A stretch of 64,000 bases of DNA from Shimazuella alba (GCF_009831235.1 NZ_WUUL01000002.1:372001-436000); one strand, 5' to 3'; counted from the first letter of the stretch, positions 36,734 through 46,148 are shown. Notes: generated by a model not told the origin, from the letters alone. Translations and numbers: made by a program.

Positions 36734-36946
36734 TCACTCTTGACTCTCGACTTTTTTTGCTGAGATCAATACTTTCTTGAGGCGCTGTTCAAAACGAGTT
36801 CTAGGGAGTAATACACTATGATCGCATCCTGTACACTTCATTCGGATATCCATTCCCATCCGTATTACCTTCCATGCATTGGTTCCACAAGGATGTCCTT
36901 TTTTCATTTGGACTACATCGCCTAAGCCAAACTCTTTTCTTTGCAC
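36734..36946 (-). CDS. yyzM: DUF951 protein (YyzM)
   Basis: A 70-residue protein with the DUF951 pattern: FGLGDVVQMKKGHPCGTNAW, then MDIRMKCTGCDHSVLLPR with a CxxC pair and a further conserved Cys, suggesting a small metal-binding or beta-rich nucleic acid-binding fold. Function is unknown. GTG start. It is conserved next to ychF in Bacillales, and here is separated from it by 43 bases. Confidence 0.85.
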   Translation of the reverse strand: MQRKEFGLGDVVQMKKGHPCGTNAWKVIRMGMDIRMKCTGCDHSVLLPRTRFEQRLKKVLISAKKVESQE

Positions 36947-37110
36947 TATTTACCACCCACTAATAGTGTTTTCTCTTTTCAGGATAGGAACAAACCAAAA
37001 GAAGTGTTTTTCAACTCTTTTAATCTAGTAATAGAAATGATAGGACACGTATAAATTGGCATCTGCTTCCGTATACTGTTAAGGAGTTTGAGAGCAATGG
37101 AGGGAGTATC

Positions 37111-37683
37111 ATGAACCAAACGAATTCTTATAGTATTTCCCATACCAACCCGGAAGCGAAACTAGATGTAACCAATTCAATTATCTCTGTATTGCAAGAG
37201 TTTTCCTACCAAAAAATAGTCTGTGTCTGTATCGGCACTGATCGATCTACAGGTGACTCATTGGGACCACTTGTAGGTACATTCCTCTCTCAACATGAAT
37301 CAGAACATTTCGCCGTACTCGGAACATTAGAAGAACCTGTCCATGCTTTAAATTTACCAGAAAAAATATCCTATCTTCAACGATTTCATCCACAATCATT
37401 AATTATTGCTATTGATGCATGTCTTGGCAAATTAAATAGTGTTGGTTCCATTCAGGTGGGTATTGGTCCTATTAGGCCTGGAGCTGGCGTTAACAAACAA
37501 CTTCCAGAAGTAGGACAAATACATGTCACTGGAATTGTAAATGTTGCTGGGTTCATGGAATATATGGTACTACAAAATACTCGTTTAAGCACGGTTATGC
37601 GGATGGCGCAAATGATTGCAGACTCCATAGTGAACGCCACACAATTACAGACTGTTCAAGGTAAATGGCCTCAAGAGATATAA
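37111..37683 (+). CDS. yyaC: Spore protease-related protein YyaC (DUF1256)
   Basis: A 190-residue protein of the DUF1256/YyaC family, related in fold to the GPR germination protease and to hydrogenase maturation proteases. Characteristic segments are VCVCIGTDRSTGDSLGPLVG, LIIAIDACLGKLNSVGSI and IHVTGIVNVAGFMEYMVLQ. It is sporulation-linked in Bacillus; the substrate is not established. It starts with ATG after GGAGGGAG and is on the opposite strand from parB, as in Bacillus, ending at a shared terminator. Confidence 0.88.
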   Translation: MNQTNSYSISHTNPEAKLDVTNSIISVLQEFSYQKIVCVCIGTDRSTGDSLGPLVGTFLSQHESEHFAVLGTLEEPVHALNLPEKISYLQRFHPQSLIIAIDACLGKLNSVGSIQVGIGPIRPGAGVNKQLPEVGQIHVTGIVNVAGFMEYMVLQNTRLSTVMRMAQMIADSIVNATQLQTVQGKWPQEI

Positions 37684-37710
37684 ATTTTTCATGGTAAACA
37701 GTAAAGAAAA

Positions 37711-37733
37711 CTTGCCATTCGGCAAGCCCTTTT
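37711..37733. terminator. Bidirectional terminator between yyaC and parB
   Basis: CTTGCC-ATTC-GGCAAG hairpin with CCCTTTT on the + side and TTTTC on the - side, in the gap between the convergent yyaC and parB genes. Confidence 0.65.
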
Positions 37734-37788
37734 ACATATAGATTAACTTCAAAAACAGGGAGAGCATTTCCCCGCCTTACGAAAAAAG

Positions 37789-38646
37789 TTATTGGATCAA
37801 ATGATCTTGGTGTATCAGTTCAATAAGCCGCTCTAATTCCCTGTCAGAATAATACTCGATTTCTATTCTTCCTTTTTTACGACCTTGTTTAATTTTCACA
37901 GGAGTGCTGAACACTTGTTGCAACATATCTTCATACCGTTTAATGGTCGGTTCCAAACGTTTTGGTACTTCTTTTGATTTTTGAGGCTGTTGTTGATGCA
38001 AACGTTGAATCCATTCTTCTAATTGACGTACACTAGCTCTCTCTTTAATTGCTTTAGTTGCTAACTGGATTTGTACTTGCTCATCTTTGACTCCTAAAAT
38101 AGCACGTGCATGTCCCATCGATAATGTTCCACGTGAAACATCGGATTGTATCTCCATTGGCAATTGCAACAAACGTAGAAAATTCGTTACATGCGGACGA
38201 CTTTTCCCTACACGCTCCGATAATTCTTCTTGTGTAAGGGTTAAACGATCCATCAATTTGTGATAAGCAGTAGCAATTTCCATTGGATTTAAATCTTCTC
38301 GTTGCAGGTTCTCGACAAGGGCTATTTCCATCATCTGTTCATCGGTAAACTCACGAATTACGATGGGTACTTTTTCTAGGAGTGCTAATTTTGCTGCTCG
38401 CAAGCGTCTTTCTCCAGCGATAACCTCATATCCTCGAATGCTTTTGCGAACGATTAATGGTTGAACGACACCATGTTGTTTTATCGAATCCGATAACTCT
38501 TGAATCCCTTGGTCATCGAAATGTTTCCGTGGCTGATATGGATTAGGACGAAGTTCTTCCACATTTGCTTCACTGATCACGTCTTCTTTTTCAACATCCA
38601 CCTTTGTAAACAGTGCATCCAAACCTCTACCCAGACCTTTAGCCAT
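37789..38646 (-). CDS. parB: Chromosome partitioning protein ParB (Spo0J)
   Basis: A 285-residue CTP-dependent clamp that loads at parS and organises the origin. The N-terminal LGRGLDALF motif contacts ParA; the CTP-binding [11 protein letters not shown] box and helix-turn-helix [18 protein letters not shown] are clear, followed by a dimerisation domain. Within the gene lies a perfect parS. It overlaps parA by eight bases. The neighbouring noc is a paralogue. In Bacillus it also affects sporulation through Soj. Confidence 0.96.
   Translation of the reverse strand: MAKGLGRGLDALFTKVDVEKEDVISEANVEELRPNPYQPRKHFDDQGIQELSDSIKQHGVVQPLIVRKSIRGYEVIAGERRLRAAKLALLEKVPIVIREFTDEQMMEIALVENLQREDLNPMEIATAYHKLMDRLTLTQEELSERVGKSRPHVTNFLRLLQLPMEIQSDVSRGTLSMGHARAILGVKDEQVQIQLATKAIKERASVRQLEEWIQRLHQQQPQKSKEVPKRLEPTIKRYEDMLQQVFSTPVKIKQGRKKGRIEIEYYSDRELERLIELIHQDHLIQ
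38125..38140. promoter_or_regulatory. parS: parS centromere site inside parB
   Basis: TGTTCCACGTGAAACA is an exact match to the Bacillus parS consensus and lies in the parB coding region, exactly where Bacillus subtilis has one of its strongest parS sites. It is about 15 kb from oriC. Confidence 0.93.
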
Positions 38647-39400
38647 TCGCCACTACCTCCTTCGCCAAACTCACATAACATTCTGCTCCGCGTGATTTCG
38701 CATCATATGCAAGAATGGGAACCCCATGGCTTGGTGCTTCACTCAAACGCACATTCCTTGGAATTACAGTATCATATACTTTGCTCTGAAAATATTTTTT
38801 TACTTCCTCCATAACTTGCATGGATAAATTCGTTCTACCATCAAACATGGTAAGCAAGACACCTTCTACTTCTAATCGTTTATTTAGATGTTTTTGCACA
38901 ATGCGGATGGTATTTAATAATTGCCCGAGCCCTTCAAGTGCATAAAACTCACATTGTATAGGGATAAGTACCGATTCTACTGCAGTTAATGCATTAAGGG
39001 TAATAATACCTAAGGAAGGAGGACAATCAATAAAAATATAATCAAACTGATCTTTCACTTGTTGGATAGCCCATTTTAAACGTAACTCTCTTGAAATAGC
39101 TTGGCTAAGTTCAATTTCAGCTCCCGCTAATTGAATGGTAGCAGGTAATAACCACAAACCATCCACACTAGTAGGAATGATTACTTCAGCAGGGTTTTGT
39201 TCATTCATCAATACATCATAGACACATTCGTTAACATCGGCTTTGTTAATTCCTAAGCCACTAGTCGTATTTCCTTGGGGATCTATGTCTACCAACAATA
39301 CTTTCTTTTTCATTGCTGCAACACTAGCTGATAGGTTGATCGATGTCGTCGTTTTGCCGACGCCCCCTTTTTGATTTGCAATTGCAATTACTCTGCCCAC
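38639..39400 (-). CDS. parA: Chromosome partitioning ATPase ParA (Soj)
   Basis: A 253-residue deviant-Walker ATPase with [13 protein letters not shown] (both lysines present), [11 protein letters not shown] and [12 protein letters not shown]-bound dimers bind DNA and, in Bacillus, regulate DnaA. It is translated just before parB with an eight-base overlap. Start ATG at the conserved [13 protein letters not shown]-terminus. Confidence 0.96.
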   Translation of the reverse strand: MGRVIAIANQKGGVGKTTTSINLSASVAAMKKKVLLVDIDPQGNTTSGLGINKADVNECVYDVLMNEQNPAEVIIPTSVDGLWLLPATIQLAGAEIELSQAISRELRLKWAIQQVKDQFDYIFIDCPPSLGIITLNALTAVESVLIPIQCEFYALEGLGQLLNTIRIVQKHLNKRLEVEGVLLTMFDGRTNLSMQVMEEVKKYFQSKVYDTVIPRNVRLSEAPSHGVPILAYDAKSRGAECYVSLAKEVVANG

Positions 39401-39462
39401 GATGCCACCTACTCACTTTTAACATTTTTCTCTATTATTCTATAGGAAAATCAATTTATCTA

Positions 39463-40284
39463 TCAATCCCTTGTTGCTTTTGGAATACGAATCATCAATT
39501 CATAAAACTGTTCTGATTCTTCCTCAGAAGCGATCACTTCCATCCCAGTCTGTTTAATCATATCCAAAGATTGCCGAATGGTATTGACTGCAAGTCGAAA
39601 ATCACGCGAAGGCCTTGCAGTTTTTTTAGGAGTTTGCTTTGTCTCCAACAATTTGCGAATTCTTTCTTCTGTCTGCTTTACATTCCACTCTTTTTCTATA
39701 ATTTCGGTTAAGCATTTGTACTGTTTCTCTTCATCTTTTAAGGAAAGAAGTGCACGAGCATGTCTTTCTGTTATCGATCGATCGAGCAAAGCATCTTGAA
39801 CAAAAGATGGAAGTTGTAACAGCCTTAATTTATTAGCAATAGTAGATTGACTCTTCCCCAGTCTTTGAGCTAACCCATCTTGTGTTAAATGATGAACTTC
39901 TAAAAGCTGCTCTAACGCTTTTGCTTCTTCAATAGATGTTAATTCTTCTCTTTGTAAATTTTCAATCAATGCAGCAGATGCTGCCTGTGAATCACTTAAT
40001 TCGCGTATAATTGCTGGGATTGTAGGAAAGTTCAACTTCTTTACGGCACGAAGTCTTCTTTCTCCCGCAATTAATTCATAGTGTTTGCCCTTTTGACGAA
40101 CCACAACAGGTTGAATAACTCCGTGGAGTCGGATTGTTTGGCACAACTCTTCTAGCCGATCATCTAAGAAAACTACACGTGGTTGATAGGGACTAGGTTT
40201 GATGAGGCTTACAGGGACTTGTTTTACCTGCTCCACTTGCTGTTTCTCTGCTAAGCCAAATAACCGACTAAACGGTTCTTTCAT
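39463..40284 (-). CDS. noc: Nucleoid occlusion protein Noc
   Basis: A 273-residue ParB paralogue. The N-terminus [14 protein letters not shown] is an amphipathic membrane-binding segment as in Noc. The CTPase [11 protein letters not shown] box and a helix-turn-helix ([18 protein letters not shown]) follow. Noc spreads from its own DNA palindromes and blocks FtsZ assembly over the nucleoid. Identity as Noc, not a second ParB, rests on the N-terminus and on position upstream of soj. The start was trimmed to the ATG preceded by GGTGGAG. Confidence 0.93.
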   Translation of the reverse strand: MKEPFSRLFGLAEKQQVEQVKQVPVSLIKPSPYQPRVVFLDDRLEELCQTIRLHGVIQPVVVRQKGKHYELIAGERRLRAVKKLNFPTIPAIIRELSDSQAASAALIENLQREELTSIEEAKALEQLLEVHHLTQDGLAQRLGKSQSTIANKLRLLQLPSFVQDALLDRSITERHARALLSLKDEEKQYKCLTEIIEKEWNVKQTEERIRKLLETKQTPKKTARPSRDFRLAVNTIRQSLDMIKQTGMEVIASEEESEQFYELMIRIPKATRD

Positions 40285-40413
40285 ACCACTCCACCGCCGT
40301 TCACCATATTCTAATTGCCAAAGCAAGTGTTGTATAATTGCATAAACCTGCTTTTATTCTTTATCATTTCGCTATGAAATCGTTACCACCTGCTAAATAA
40401 GTTAAATTTTGGG

Positions 40414-40429
40414 CGTTCCACGTGGAACA
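40414..40429. promoter_or_regulatory. parS-like site between noc and the actin gene
   Basis: CGTTCCACGTGGAACA differs from the symmetrical parS form TGTTCCACGTGGAACA at the first base only. It lies in the noc-actin intergenic region, so ParB bound there could affect both promoters. Confidence 0.75.
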
Positions 40430-40525
40430 TTTTCATATGTAGTTATTCCTTTGTCATTTAGATATTACTATTTACATTAGATTTAGTTGTCCTTTTTAAA
40501 TTGGGTGTTTCTGAATAGAAAATCC

Positions 40526-40554
40526 TTGATCCTATTACTTGTAATTGGTAGAAT
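40526..40554 (+). promoter_or_regulatory. Candidate promoter of the actin-like gene
   Basis: TTGATC (-35) and TAGAAT (-10) are separated by 17 bases; the -10 box is 52 bases upstream of the ATG. It matches the housekeeping sigma pattern at 4 of 6 and 5 of 6 positions. The rest of the 320-base noc-actin gap holds only the parS-like site. Confidence 0.4.
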
Positions 40555-40606
40555 CGTTGAGAGGGAAAATAGAAAACTACGCGATTGATCCTAGGAGGAA
40601 ATCGAA

Positions 40607-41809
40607 ATGAGTACACCTGTCTACATAGGTAATGACCAAGGTTACTATGGTACAAAGGTAGTTAGCCGTGCTAATGGTAAATTCTATAAAATGTTTATCC
40701 GCAATATGGTTGTCCCTAACCGCGTTGGCGAAATCACTTACAATAATGACCCCCATAACATCATGTATCGCGAAGCGGATGGAGATCGTGAATGGTTCTG
40801 TGGAAAGCTTGCCGTAGAACAATCCGGAGATGATGAATTATTCGATTCTCACAAACGACGCCTTTTTAGCCCAACATGGTTCCGCGAGCAAGAATACCTC
40901 ATTATGTTTCGTGTAAGTACTGGTTTGATGCTGCAAGGAAACAATGAACCTGTTGTATCCGTAGCACTTCCAACTGATAGTTACATCGACTACAAAGACG
41001 AATTAAAAAGACGCCTCATTGGAAAACACACTTTCGAAGTAAAACAAGGTAATTTGCCTTATCGCAAAATCGAATTTGAAATCAAAAAAGAAAATCTATT
41101 TGTTATCAGTCAGCCAATGGCAACTTTATTCCACATTGCTCTTGACCGTGATGGAAAACTATTAAATGAAGATCTCTTTATCCAAAAGGTAAGTATTAAC
41201 GACCTTGGTTTTGGTACTTCGGACATTGAGACCCTACATGGTGAAACAATTATTAAACGTCAAAGCTTTACATCTCGACATGCAATGCTAAATGTCTACA
41301 ATTTACTATCGAAACGCTTACTTGAGTTCACTCGTACTGCTGATGCGGAAAACAATGGGAAAGAATATCCGATTTGGAGTCTTCCTCGCATCGTAAACTC
41401 AGGAGAAATCAGTTTTAAAGGAAAAACACATGATGTAAGCGCGATCGTACAAGAATGTGTTCGCGAAGTTGGGTCTAATCTCGTGGAAGAAGTATGGCAA
41501 CGACTTGATTTTGGTGATGATATTACCTATATCATCTTAACAGGTGGTGCATCCATTCCATTTAAACCATTCTACCGTGAGCGTTTTGGAGATAAATTGA
41601 TTTTCGCAGAAGATTACGGAATTGAAGCTCAATTTGCAAATGGTTTTGGACTTTGTAAATTCTCCCAATCGAAATCAAAAGCTGTACCAGTTAAAGACCT
41701 ATTAGAAGCAGCTGCGACCATTCAACAAGAATTTACTGTTCCAGATGCATTAAGCGAAGCCATGAACAAAAAACAACAAACGCCACAACAAAAAATCAAA
41801 AATAAGTAA
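40607..41809 (+). CDS. ParM/StbA-like actin ATPase
   Basis: A 400-residue actin-like protein. Phosphate-1 loop GNDQGYYGTK (residues 8-17), phosphate-2 loop NDLGFGTSDIET (about 200-211) and adenosine motif IILTGGASIP (about 312-321) occur in the order and spacing of bacterial ParM/Alp proteins, which polymerise to push plasmid centromeres apart. The C-terminus ends in a Gln/Lys-rich tail. Here it lies on the chromosome beside noc, parA and parB, with its own promoter and hairpin, and with no parR directly downstream. A ParR-like gene occurs 33 kb away. Strong AGGAGG site. Actin family is sure; chromosomal role is not. Confidence 0.88.
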   Translation: MSTPVYIGNDQGYYGTKVVSRANGKFYKMFIRNMVVPNRVGEITYNNDPHNIMYREADGDREWFCGKLAVEQSGDDELFDSHKRRLFSPTWFREQEYLIMFRVSTGLMLQGNNEPVVSVALPTDSYIDYKDELKRRLIGKHTFEVKQGNLPYRKIEFEIKKENLFVISQPMATLFHIALDRDGKLLNEDLFIQKVSINDLGFGTSDIETLHGETIIKRQSFTSRHAMLNVYNLLSKRLLEFTRTADAENNGKEYPIWSLPRIVNSGEISFKGKTHDVSAIVQECVREVGSNLVEEVWQRLDFGDDITYIILTGGASIPFKPFYRERFGDKLIFAEDYGIEAQFANGFGLCKFSQSKSKAVPVKDLLEAAATIQQEFTVPDALSEAMNKKQQTPQQKIKNK

Positions 41810-41839
41810 GTATTCCTGTGTAAGGTCTAGCTTATTGAG

Positions 41840-41867
41840 AGAATCCCCCAAAATATTGGGGGATTCT
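41840..41867 (+). terminator. Strong hairpin after the actin-like gene
   Basis: A 12-bp perfect stem (AGAATCCCCCAA / TTGGGGGATTCT) with a 4-base loop, 30 bases after the stop codon. The T tract is weak, so it may be an RNA-stabilising hairpin or terminator. Confidence 0.6.
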
Positions 41868-42000
41868 GCTATATTCTTCCCTATTTTACGTGTTAACATA
41901 TCGAAAAAGGAACTAGCCTTCTGTTGAAAAAAAAGAGATAATAGGATGGAAGAAATGGGCGATCAATATTTTATTAAGAAATAAAAAGGAGGGATACGAG

Positions 42001-44037
42001 ATGAATGAAAAAGTGCAGGAGTTTGATACAGTTGTTTTAGGTTTTGATGAGAAATCAAAAGCAACCGTTGAAGCACTTCAAGAACAGGGGAAAAATGTCC
42101 TATATATATCAATAGATCCTCAAACTATGATAAGCCTAATAGCGCAAAAACAAGTCCATACAGCGGAATCGGATAAGGCGATATCACATTTACAGATACA
42201 AAAACATCACATGGAAACTCCTATTCAACATTCAACTACATATCTATTACAACCTATTGTACAAATAGAAACTACCACATCTGATCAAGTCATAGATCAG
42301 ACTGCCAAAGAAACAGAAGAGATTGAGTTACAGATCCCTTCTCCAAACGATAACGTTTCGGATGTTGTATTACATGAAGAAGTAGAACCACAAAAGGTTG
42401 CATTTTCATTTGAAGAAGTGTCCAATGATCTACCACGCTCCAATGAGGACAAGGAAGCAGATGTCGTCGTCCAAGCTACTGGAGTAGAACATGGAACTAA
42501 AAAAATGGATGAAGAACAATCGGCAGAAAAAATTGCTATAGATATGAAAACAGAACCTGTAGATGATAGGGCACAAGAACAATCTTCAGATGAATCCATA
42601 GAAGATACAGAAGAAAAAATAGCAAATGAAGCGACCGTGGAACAGGAAGAGGAACAAGAACAACAACCTGATGAAGACAAAGAAGAAAAAACATCGAAGG
42701 AAGTCTCTGCTGAAGAATCAGAAGAATTCTCTTTCCCTATTATTACGCCGCTCACAAAAGAGAGCTCTTTAATTGACAATCGTATGCTAGGAATACGCGG
42801 AAGCAAGTATCGTGGACTACAGCGCAGTAACAAGCCTGGTGCTGGTTCTATGCTCTCTTCCTATCATTTGTTTAATCCAATTCGTATAGAGGGAGAAGAA
42901 GATACAGAAGCCTTGCCTTTCACAGCAGAGCAAGACACAACAGTTCCATTAGAAAATGAATCAAATATAGAAACCTCCGAACAAGATGAGATAAAGCAAA
43001 ATGATTCCATGGAAAAATTGTCGTTTATGGACAAAAACTTTATTTTTCATGGTCCACAACTGTCACCAGACGACACTACTATCTCTCCCCAACTGAATTC
43101 CGAATCAGATGAGGTTGAAGATAATGAACAGCAAGATGAATACCTAAAATCATCAGACACACAATTAGAGTTTGTTGAAGACCAGGATGAGTGGGATGAT
43201 CCAGATCTCATGGACCAAGAAAACCATCCTAACACTAATCAAAAAAAGAAAATGTTACCCGACTTTGACGATCTCATTTTACAATCCCATTTAGAAGAAG
43301 ATGTTTCTTTAGAGGATGACAACAGTGTTATGAATGAAACGAGCAATTCAGATGTAGACGACGAAAACAACATAGAAAAAGATTCTACTACGAAAGATGA
43401 ACAAATCGAATCAGAAGAGGAGCATACGAATCCTCCTACACTGGTATTGGATCGAGACATTCGACTACGGAAAAAGTTTTCATTCCATCAACTGCATCAA
43501 GAAACAAAACCGGAGCAAACCCTCGACTCTGTAAATCGAGAAAAAACAGTTAAAAATAATGAAGAAGAACAAACAACGAAAAAACCTGATATTTTCCCAC
43601 TTGAACCATTTTCATCGCGGCGAAGAAATAAAAAAAGTCGACTCTTTTCAACCTTAGAATCAACAATACCGAATCCGATTGTTCAACCATCTACAACACC
43701 GAAACAAGAAAAATCTTTTTCTAACTTGATTCAAGACTCCATCATACATCATGAAATAGAAGAAAAACCTGCTAAAACGATAAATCCAGAATCTATGGAG
43801 ATGGAAGATTTTCTAGATCAAACCGAAGAAGACAATGAGAACGTAGAAACTAATTCAGACAATAACTTAAAGATCGATAACATCGAATTTGAAGAACCTT
43901 ATGGTTACAATAGTTTTGAGGATTTCTTCCCATCATTTTCAAATAGTAATGATCGTAAACGACAAGAGATGGATAAGATTGAAAAACGAAAGATCGCCCT
44001 AAGAGGTCTTCACAATCTAATCAATAACTTAGGTTAG
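42001..44037 (+). CDS. Large acidic low-complexity protein, unknown
   Basis: A 678-residue protein I do not recognise. Residues 1-40 resemble a small alpha/beta unit (FDTVVLGFDEKSKATVEAL). Most of the chain is Glu/Asp/Gln-rich and probably disordered. Two less acidic islands stand out: a basic stretch (about 255-295, with RMLGIRGSKYRGLQRSNKPG) and another near 480-600 (RLRKKFSFHQLHQ, SSRRRNKKSRLFSTL). The C-terminal 45 residues (SFEDFFPSF, then a charged helix ending LHNLINNLG) look structured. Strong AAGGAGGGAT site. It follows the actin gene in the same direction and may be a scaffold or partner; that is inference from position. Confidence 0.6.
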   Translation: MNEKVQEFDTVVLGFDEKSKATVEALQEQGKNVLYISIDPQTMISLIAQKQVHTAESDKAISHLQIQKHHMETPIQHSTTYLLQPIVQIETTTSDQVIDQTAKETEEIELQIPSPNDNVSDVVLHEEVEPQKVAFSFEEVSNDLPRSNEDKEADVVVQATGVEHGTKKMDEEQSAEKIAIDMKTEPVDDRAQEQSSDESIEDTEEKIANEATVEQEEEQEQQPDEDKEEKTSKEVSAEESEEFSFPIITPLTKESSLIDNRMLGIRGSKYRGLQRSNKPGAGSMLSSYHLFNPIRIEGEEDTEALPFTAEQDTTVPLENESNIETSEQDEIKQNDSMEKLSFMDKNFIFHGPQLSPDDTTISPQLNSESDEVEDNEQQDEYLKSSDTQLEFVEDQDEWDDPDLMDQENHPNTNQKKKMLPDFDDLILQSHLEEDVSLEDDNSVMNETSNSDVDDENNIEKDSTTKDEQIESEEEHTNPPTLVLDRDIRLRKKFSFHQLHQETKPEQTLDSVNREKTVKNNEEEQTTKKPDIFPLEPFSSRRRNKKSRLFSTLESTIPNPIVQPSTTPKQEKSFSNLIQDSIIHHEIEEKPAKTINPESMEMEDFLDQTEEDNENVETNSDNNLKIDNIEFEEPYGYNSFEDFFPSFSNSNDRKRQEMDKIEKRKIALRGLHNLINNLG

Positions 44038-44090
44038 TCATGAGCACCTGTCAAATGGTGCCTTGCTCAGGCCTATAAGATCTATTACTG

Positions 44091-44122
44091 GCTAGCGTCT
44101 AAAGGCGCTAGCTTTCATTTTG
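44091..44122 (+). terminator. Terminator after the acidic protein gene
   Basis: GCTAGCG and CGCTAGC arms with an 8-base loop, followed by TTTCATTTTG, 54 bases after the stop codon. Confidence 0.65.
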
Positions 44123-44586
44123 TTCAGCCTATATATTACTTTTTCCACTTTTGCTTTTCCTAAAGAGACGTTTGTATTACTCAGCAGTCTTCCCATCTAC
44201 TTAACTTAACTAGTGCGGTATCATGCTATTTCTTTTTTATCATTTACGCTCAAATGAACTGGGGGTAGTATCTTTTATGTCAACAACCCACCTTCTACAG
44301 AAATTAATCGTGTATTGACTGGAAAGAACCAGAGGTGGGTAATCTATGTAGATGAATAGAGTAACACGGAAAATAGAGATAATCCAAAAAACAGCAAGCC
44401 TAGTTTAAAATTTATGTTTGAACATTTTTTCGCGTTATGATCTTGGAGAGTTCTAAAAAAGAAAAACCGAAATCCTTCTGGTTTTTGCTTTTTGTTTGTT
44501 ATTCATGCAACCCAAATCATTGCTAATATATTTGTATTAAAGTATGATCTACTTGTATCCTACACCATCTCATCTTGGAGGTTGTT
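44123..44586. other. Intergenic stretch, one more hairpin
   Basis: No gene seen. ACCCACCT (about 44286) and AGGTGGGT (44333-44340) form an inverted repeat around 40 bases, possibly an old element end. AAAAACC/GGTTTTT at 44462-44486 with a following GCTTTTTG looks like a terminator upstream of the next gene. Confidence 0.4.
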
Positions 44587-44880
44587 GTGGCTCTTTCAAA
44601 GTCTCAGATTCTGAGTGAACTCAATAAGGCTCGAATTCAGATGAATAATGATTTCAATAATACTTATCCGACTCGCAGGGATTATCCTAGGCATCAGGAG
44701 GATCTTCGGTATTATGACGAGCTGGAGAGGCTAGTGAATGAGGCCGCTCCTGGTAAGCAGCTGTCCTCGAAAAACAAGACCGCACAGAAGTTTTTGGATG
44801 AGGTTTACGCAGGAAAGCGCTACAGTAAAATGGATGATCCTTGGAATGACATCGCTGAGTACTTGAGGGCCAACAAGTAG
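44587..44880 (+). CDS. Small hypothetical protein, atypical composition
   Basis: A 97-residue soluble, charged protein with GTG start six bases after TTGGAGG. It is helical at the N-terminus (SKSQILSELNKARIQMNNDF), with an Arg/Asp-rich middle and a Lys-rich end. The family is not recognised. Codons ending in G or C (AAG, CTG, GAG) are much more common than in the neighbouring actin and acidic genes, suggesting recent acquisition. It could be a toxin or immunity-type accessory gene, but nothing in the sequence proves this. A terminator follows at 45047. Confidence 0.5.
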   Translation: MALSKSQILSELNKARIQMNNDFNNTYPTRRDYPRHQEDLRYYDELERLVNEAAPGKQLSSKNKTAQKFLDEVYAGKRYSKMDDPWNDIAEYLRANK

Positions 44881-45046
44881 GGCAACAGGTGTAATGCTTG
44901 CTGATCTAATCAGTGGCATTGCACCGCTGATTAGAAACACAGTAAAAGAAATATTTTCGAGTCCCATCTGTTACAACGCCGAGCGGTTTCGCAAAAATAG
45001 ACTAATTTTAATGATAAAAAATAATAAGAACATATAGCAAATAAGT

Positions 45047-45078
45047 AAAGGGCTACGCTAAGTTGGCGTAGCCCTTTT
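45047..45078 (+). terminator. Terminator after the 97-residue gene
   Basis: AAAGGGCTACGC / GCGTAGCCCTTTT stem with a 7-base loop and a T tail. Confidence 0.75.
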
Positions 45079-45189
45079 AGTCTAATGCTGTTGGTCAAAT
45101 ACCATCGATTATCACCATTACTCCCCCAGACAACACTGAGCTGATTGGCAAATTCTATCGCAATCATGACTAATGGATTTCTTTTCGCT

Positions 45190-45338
45190 TAGTCCCCGTC
45201 CATCTCAAAAAGTTGGTAGAACGCCCAACCCACGGTGTCCACCACAGAATATTTTAAAGGAAGATAACAGAACAGAGTGATCCCATAAAGGAAATACCAA
45301 ACAACGACGCCGCCATTCCTCTCGATCTATTGGAGATC
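45190..45338 (-). pseudogene. Remnant of a small gene
   Basis: On the - strand, GAGAGGA followed by ATG (near 45320) opens a 20-codon hydrophobic frame (MAASLFGISFMGSLCSVIFL) ending in TAA. In another frame, just downstream, 19 codons read VVDTVGWAFYQLFEMDGD and end at a stop near 45190. Together they look like one short membrane-protein gene broken by an indel. Family unknown. Confidence 0.3.
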
Positions 45339-45378
45339 GGAAAGGAATGGCAGCTAAATGAAGAACTCGTTTAACGGA

Positions 45379-46105
45379 GGGCTTCGCGTACAACAGTAAC
45401 TACTTCACTCAGGTCCTCTCGCTTCATGCTCTGTCCTCTTGGCGAACCAGCGATACCAGGCTTTCCACCAGCAGTCAGGTCCCCAGACTTTTTTCACACT
45501 GCCTCGCAGTTGACCTGATTTCCCTCACAAGAAACCACAATTGTACGACGTGAAGTATTGAACGTCACGATAACTGGAACAATAGTCCCATTAGGCTTAT
45601 CGTAACCGCATTGCAGAAAACTTGAGAGATAATAAAAACGCGTACATGCCTATCTTCTTCTATTAGGCATGCCTCAATCTTATTTCTATGCTGTTGATCC
45701 CAATGCTTTCCTTTTTCAATCAACTCTTTGTTCCTGAAGAACAAGACTTGTTCGAGAAAGTCAAGGTGTTCTTTCACAAGAGATGTCACATCCCCGTGGA
45801 GTTGCTTGGACCAAATAGTCTCCGCAAAAGCCCAGGATGCGAGAAGATGGGATCGAGTTTTTCGATCCAACTCCTGATATGATGAGATCCTACACAGGAA
45901 ATGTAGAGTGCAGAATCCCAGAAGGGGTTCTAACTAATGGGATTTCCCATAAGTGCATACAACCACTTCAGCGTTCCCAAGTCAATATGGGAAACACCTG
46001 CTGTGTAGAAAGATCGCACAAGGTGTACTTCCAACCCGGTACTGTGGTCTCTCCATACGTTGATTCTACAGTCGCTACTCGATCCCTTACTTCGGAGTTT
46101 TCTCG
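45379..46105 (-). pseudogene. Decayed gene of unknown family
   Basis: Several frames on the - strand carry protein-like sequence in sequence order, broken by indels and stops: one with VRDRVATVESTYGETTVPGW (about 45970-46105), one of about 100 codons containing GDVTSLVKEHLDFLEQVL (45565-45870), and one with NGTIVPVIVTFNTSRRTIVV, an in-frame TGA, then GGKPGIAGSPRGQSMKREDL, ending at a stop near 45379. This suggests a gene of at least 230 codons that has decayed. I cannot name it. Confidence 0.35.
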
Positions 46106-46125
46106 CTCACAAAGATATAACAATT

Positions 46126-46148
46126 AAAAACCTCTTTCGAGGTTTTTT
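46126..46148. terminator. Terminator at the rsmG 3' end
   Basis: AAAAACCTC-TTTC-GAGGTTTTT hairpin, AT tails on both sides; it overlaps the rsmG stop region and can end transcription from either direction. Confidence 0.65.

Noticed and set aside
39463-40284. Considered a second ParB rather than Noc
   Set aside because: The amphipathic N-terminus, the position upstream of parA and the nearby Noc-type palindromes fit Noc better.
42297-42833. Long Ser/Cys-rich open frame antisense to the acidic protein gene
   Set aside because: It is the mirror of Glu/Asp codons (TTC/TCT patterns) on the opposite strand, with no ribosome binding site and no protein-like pattern.
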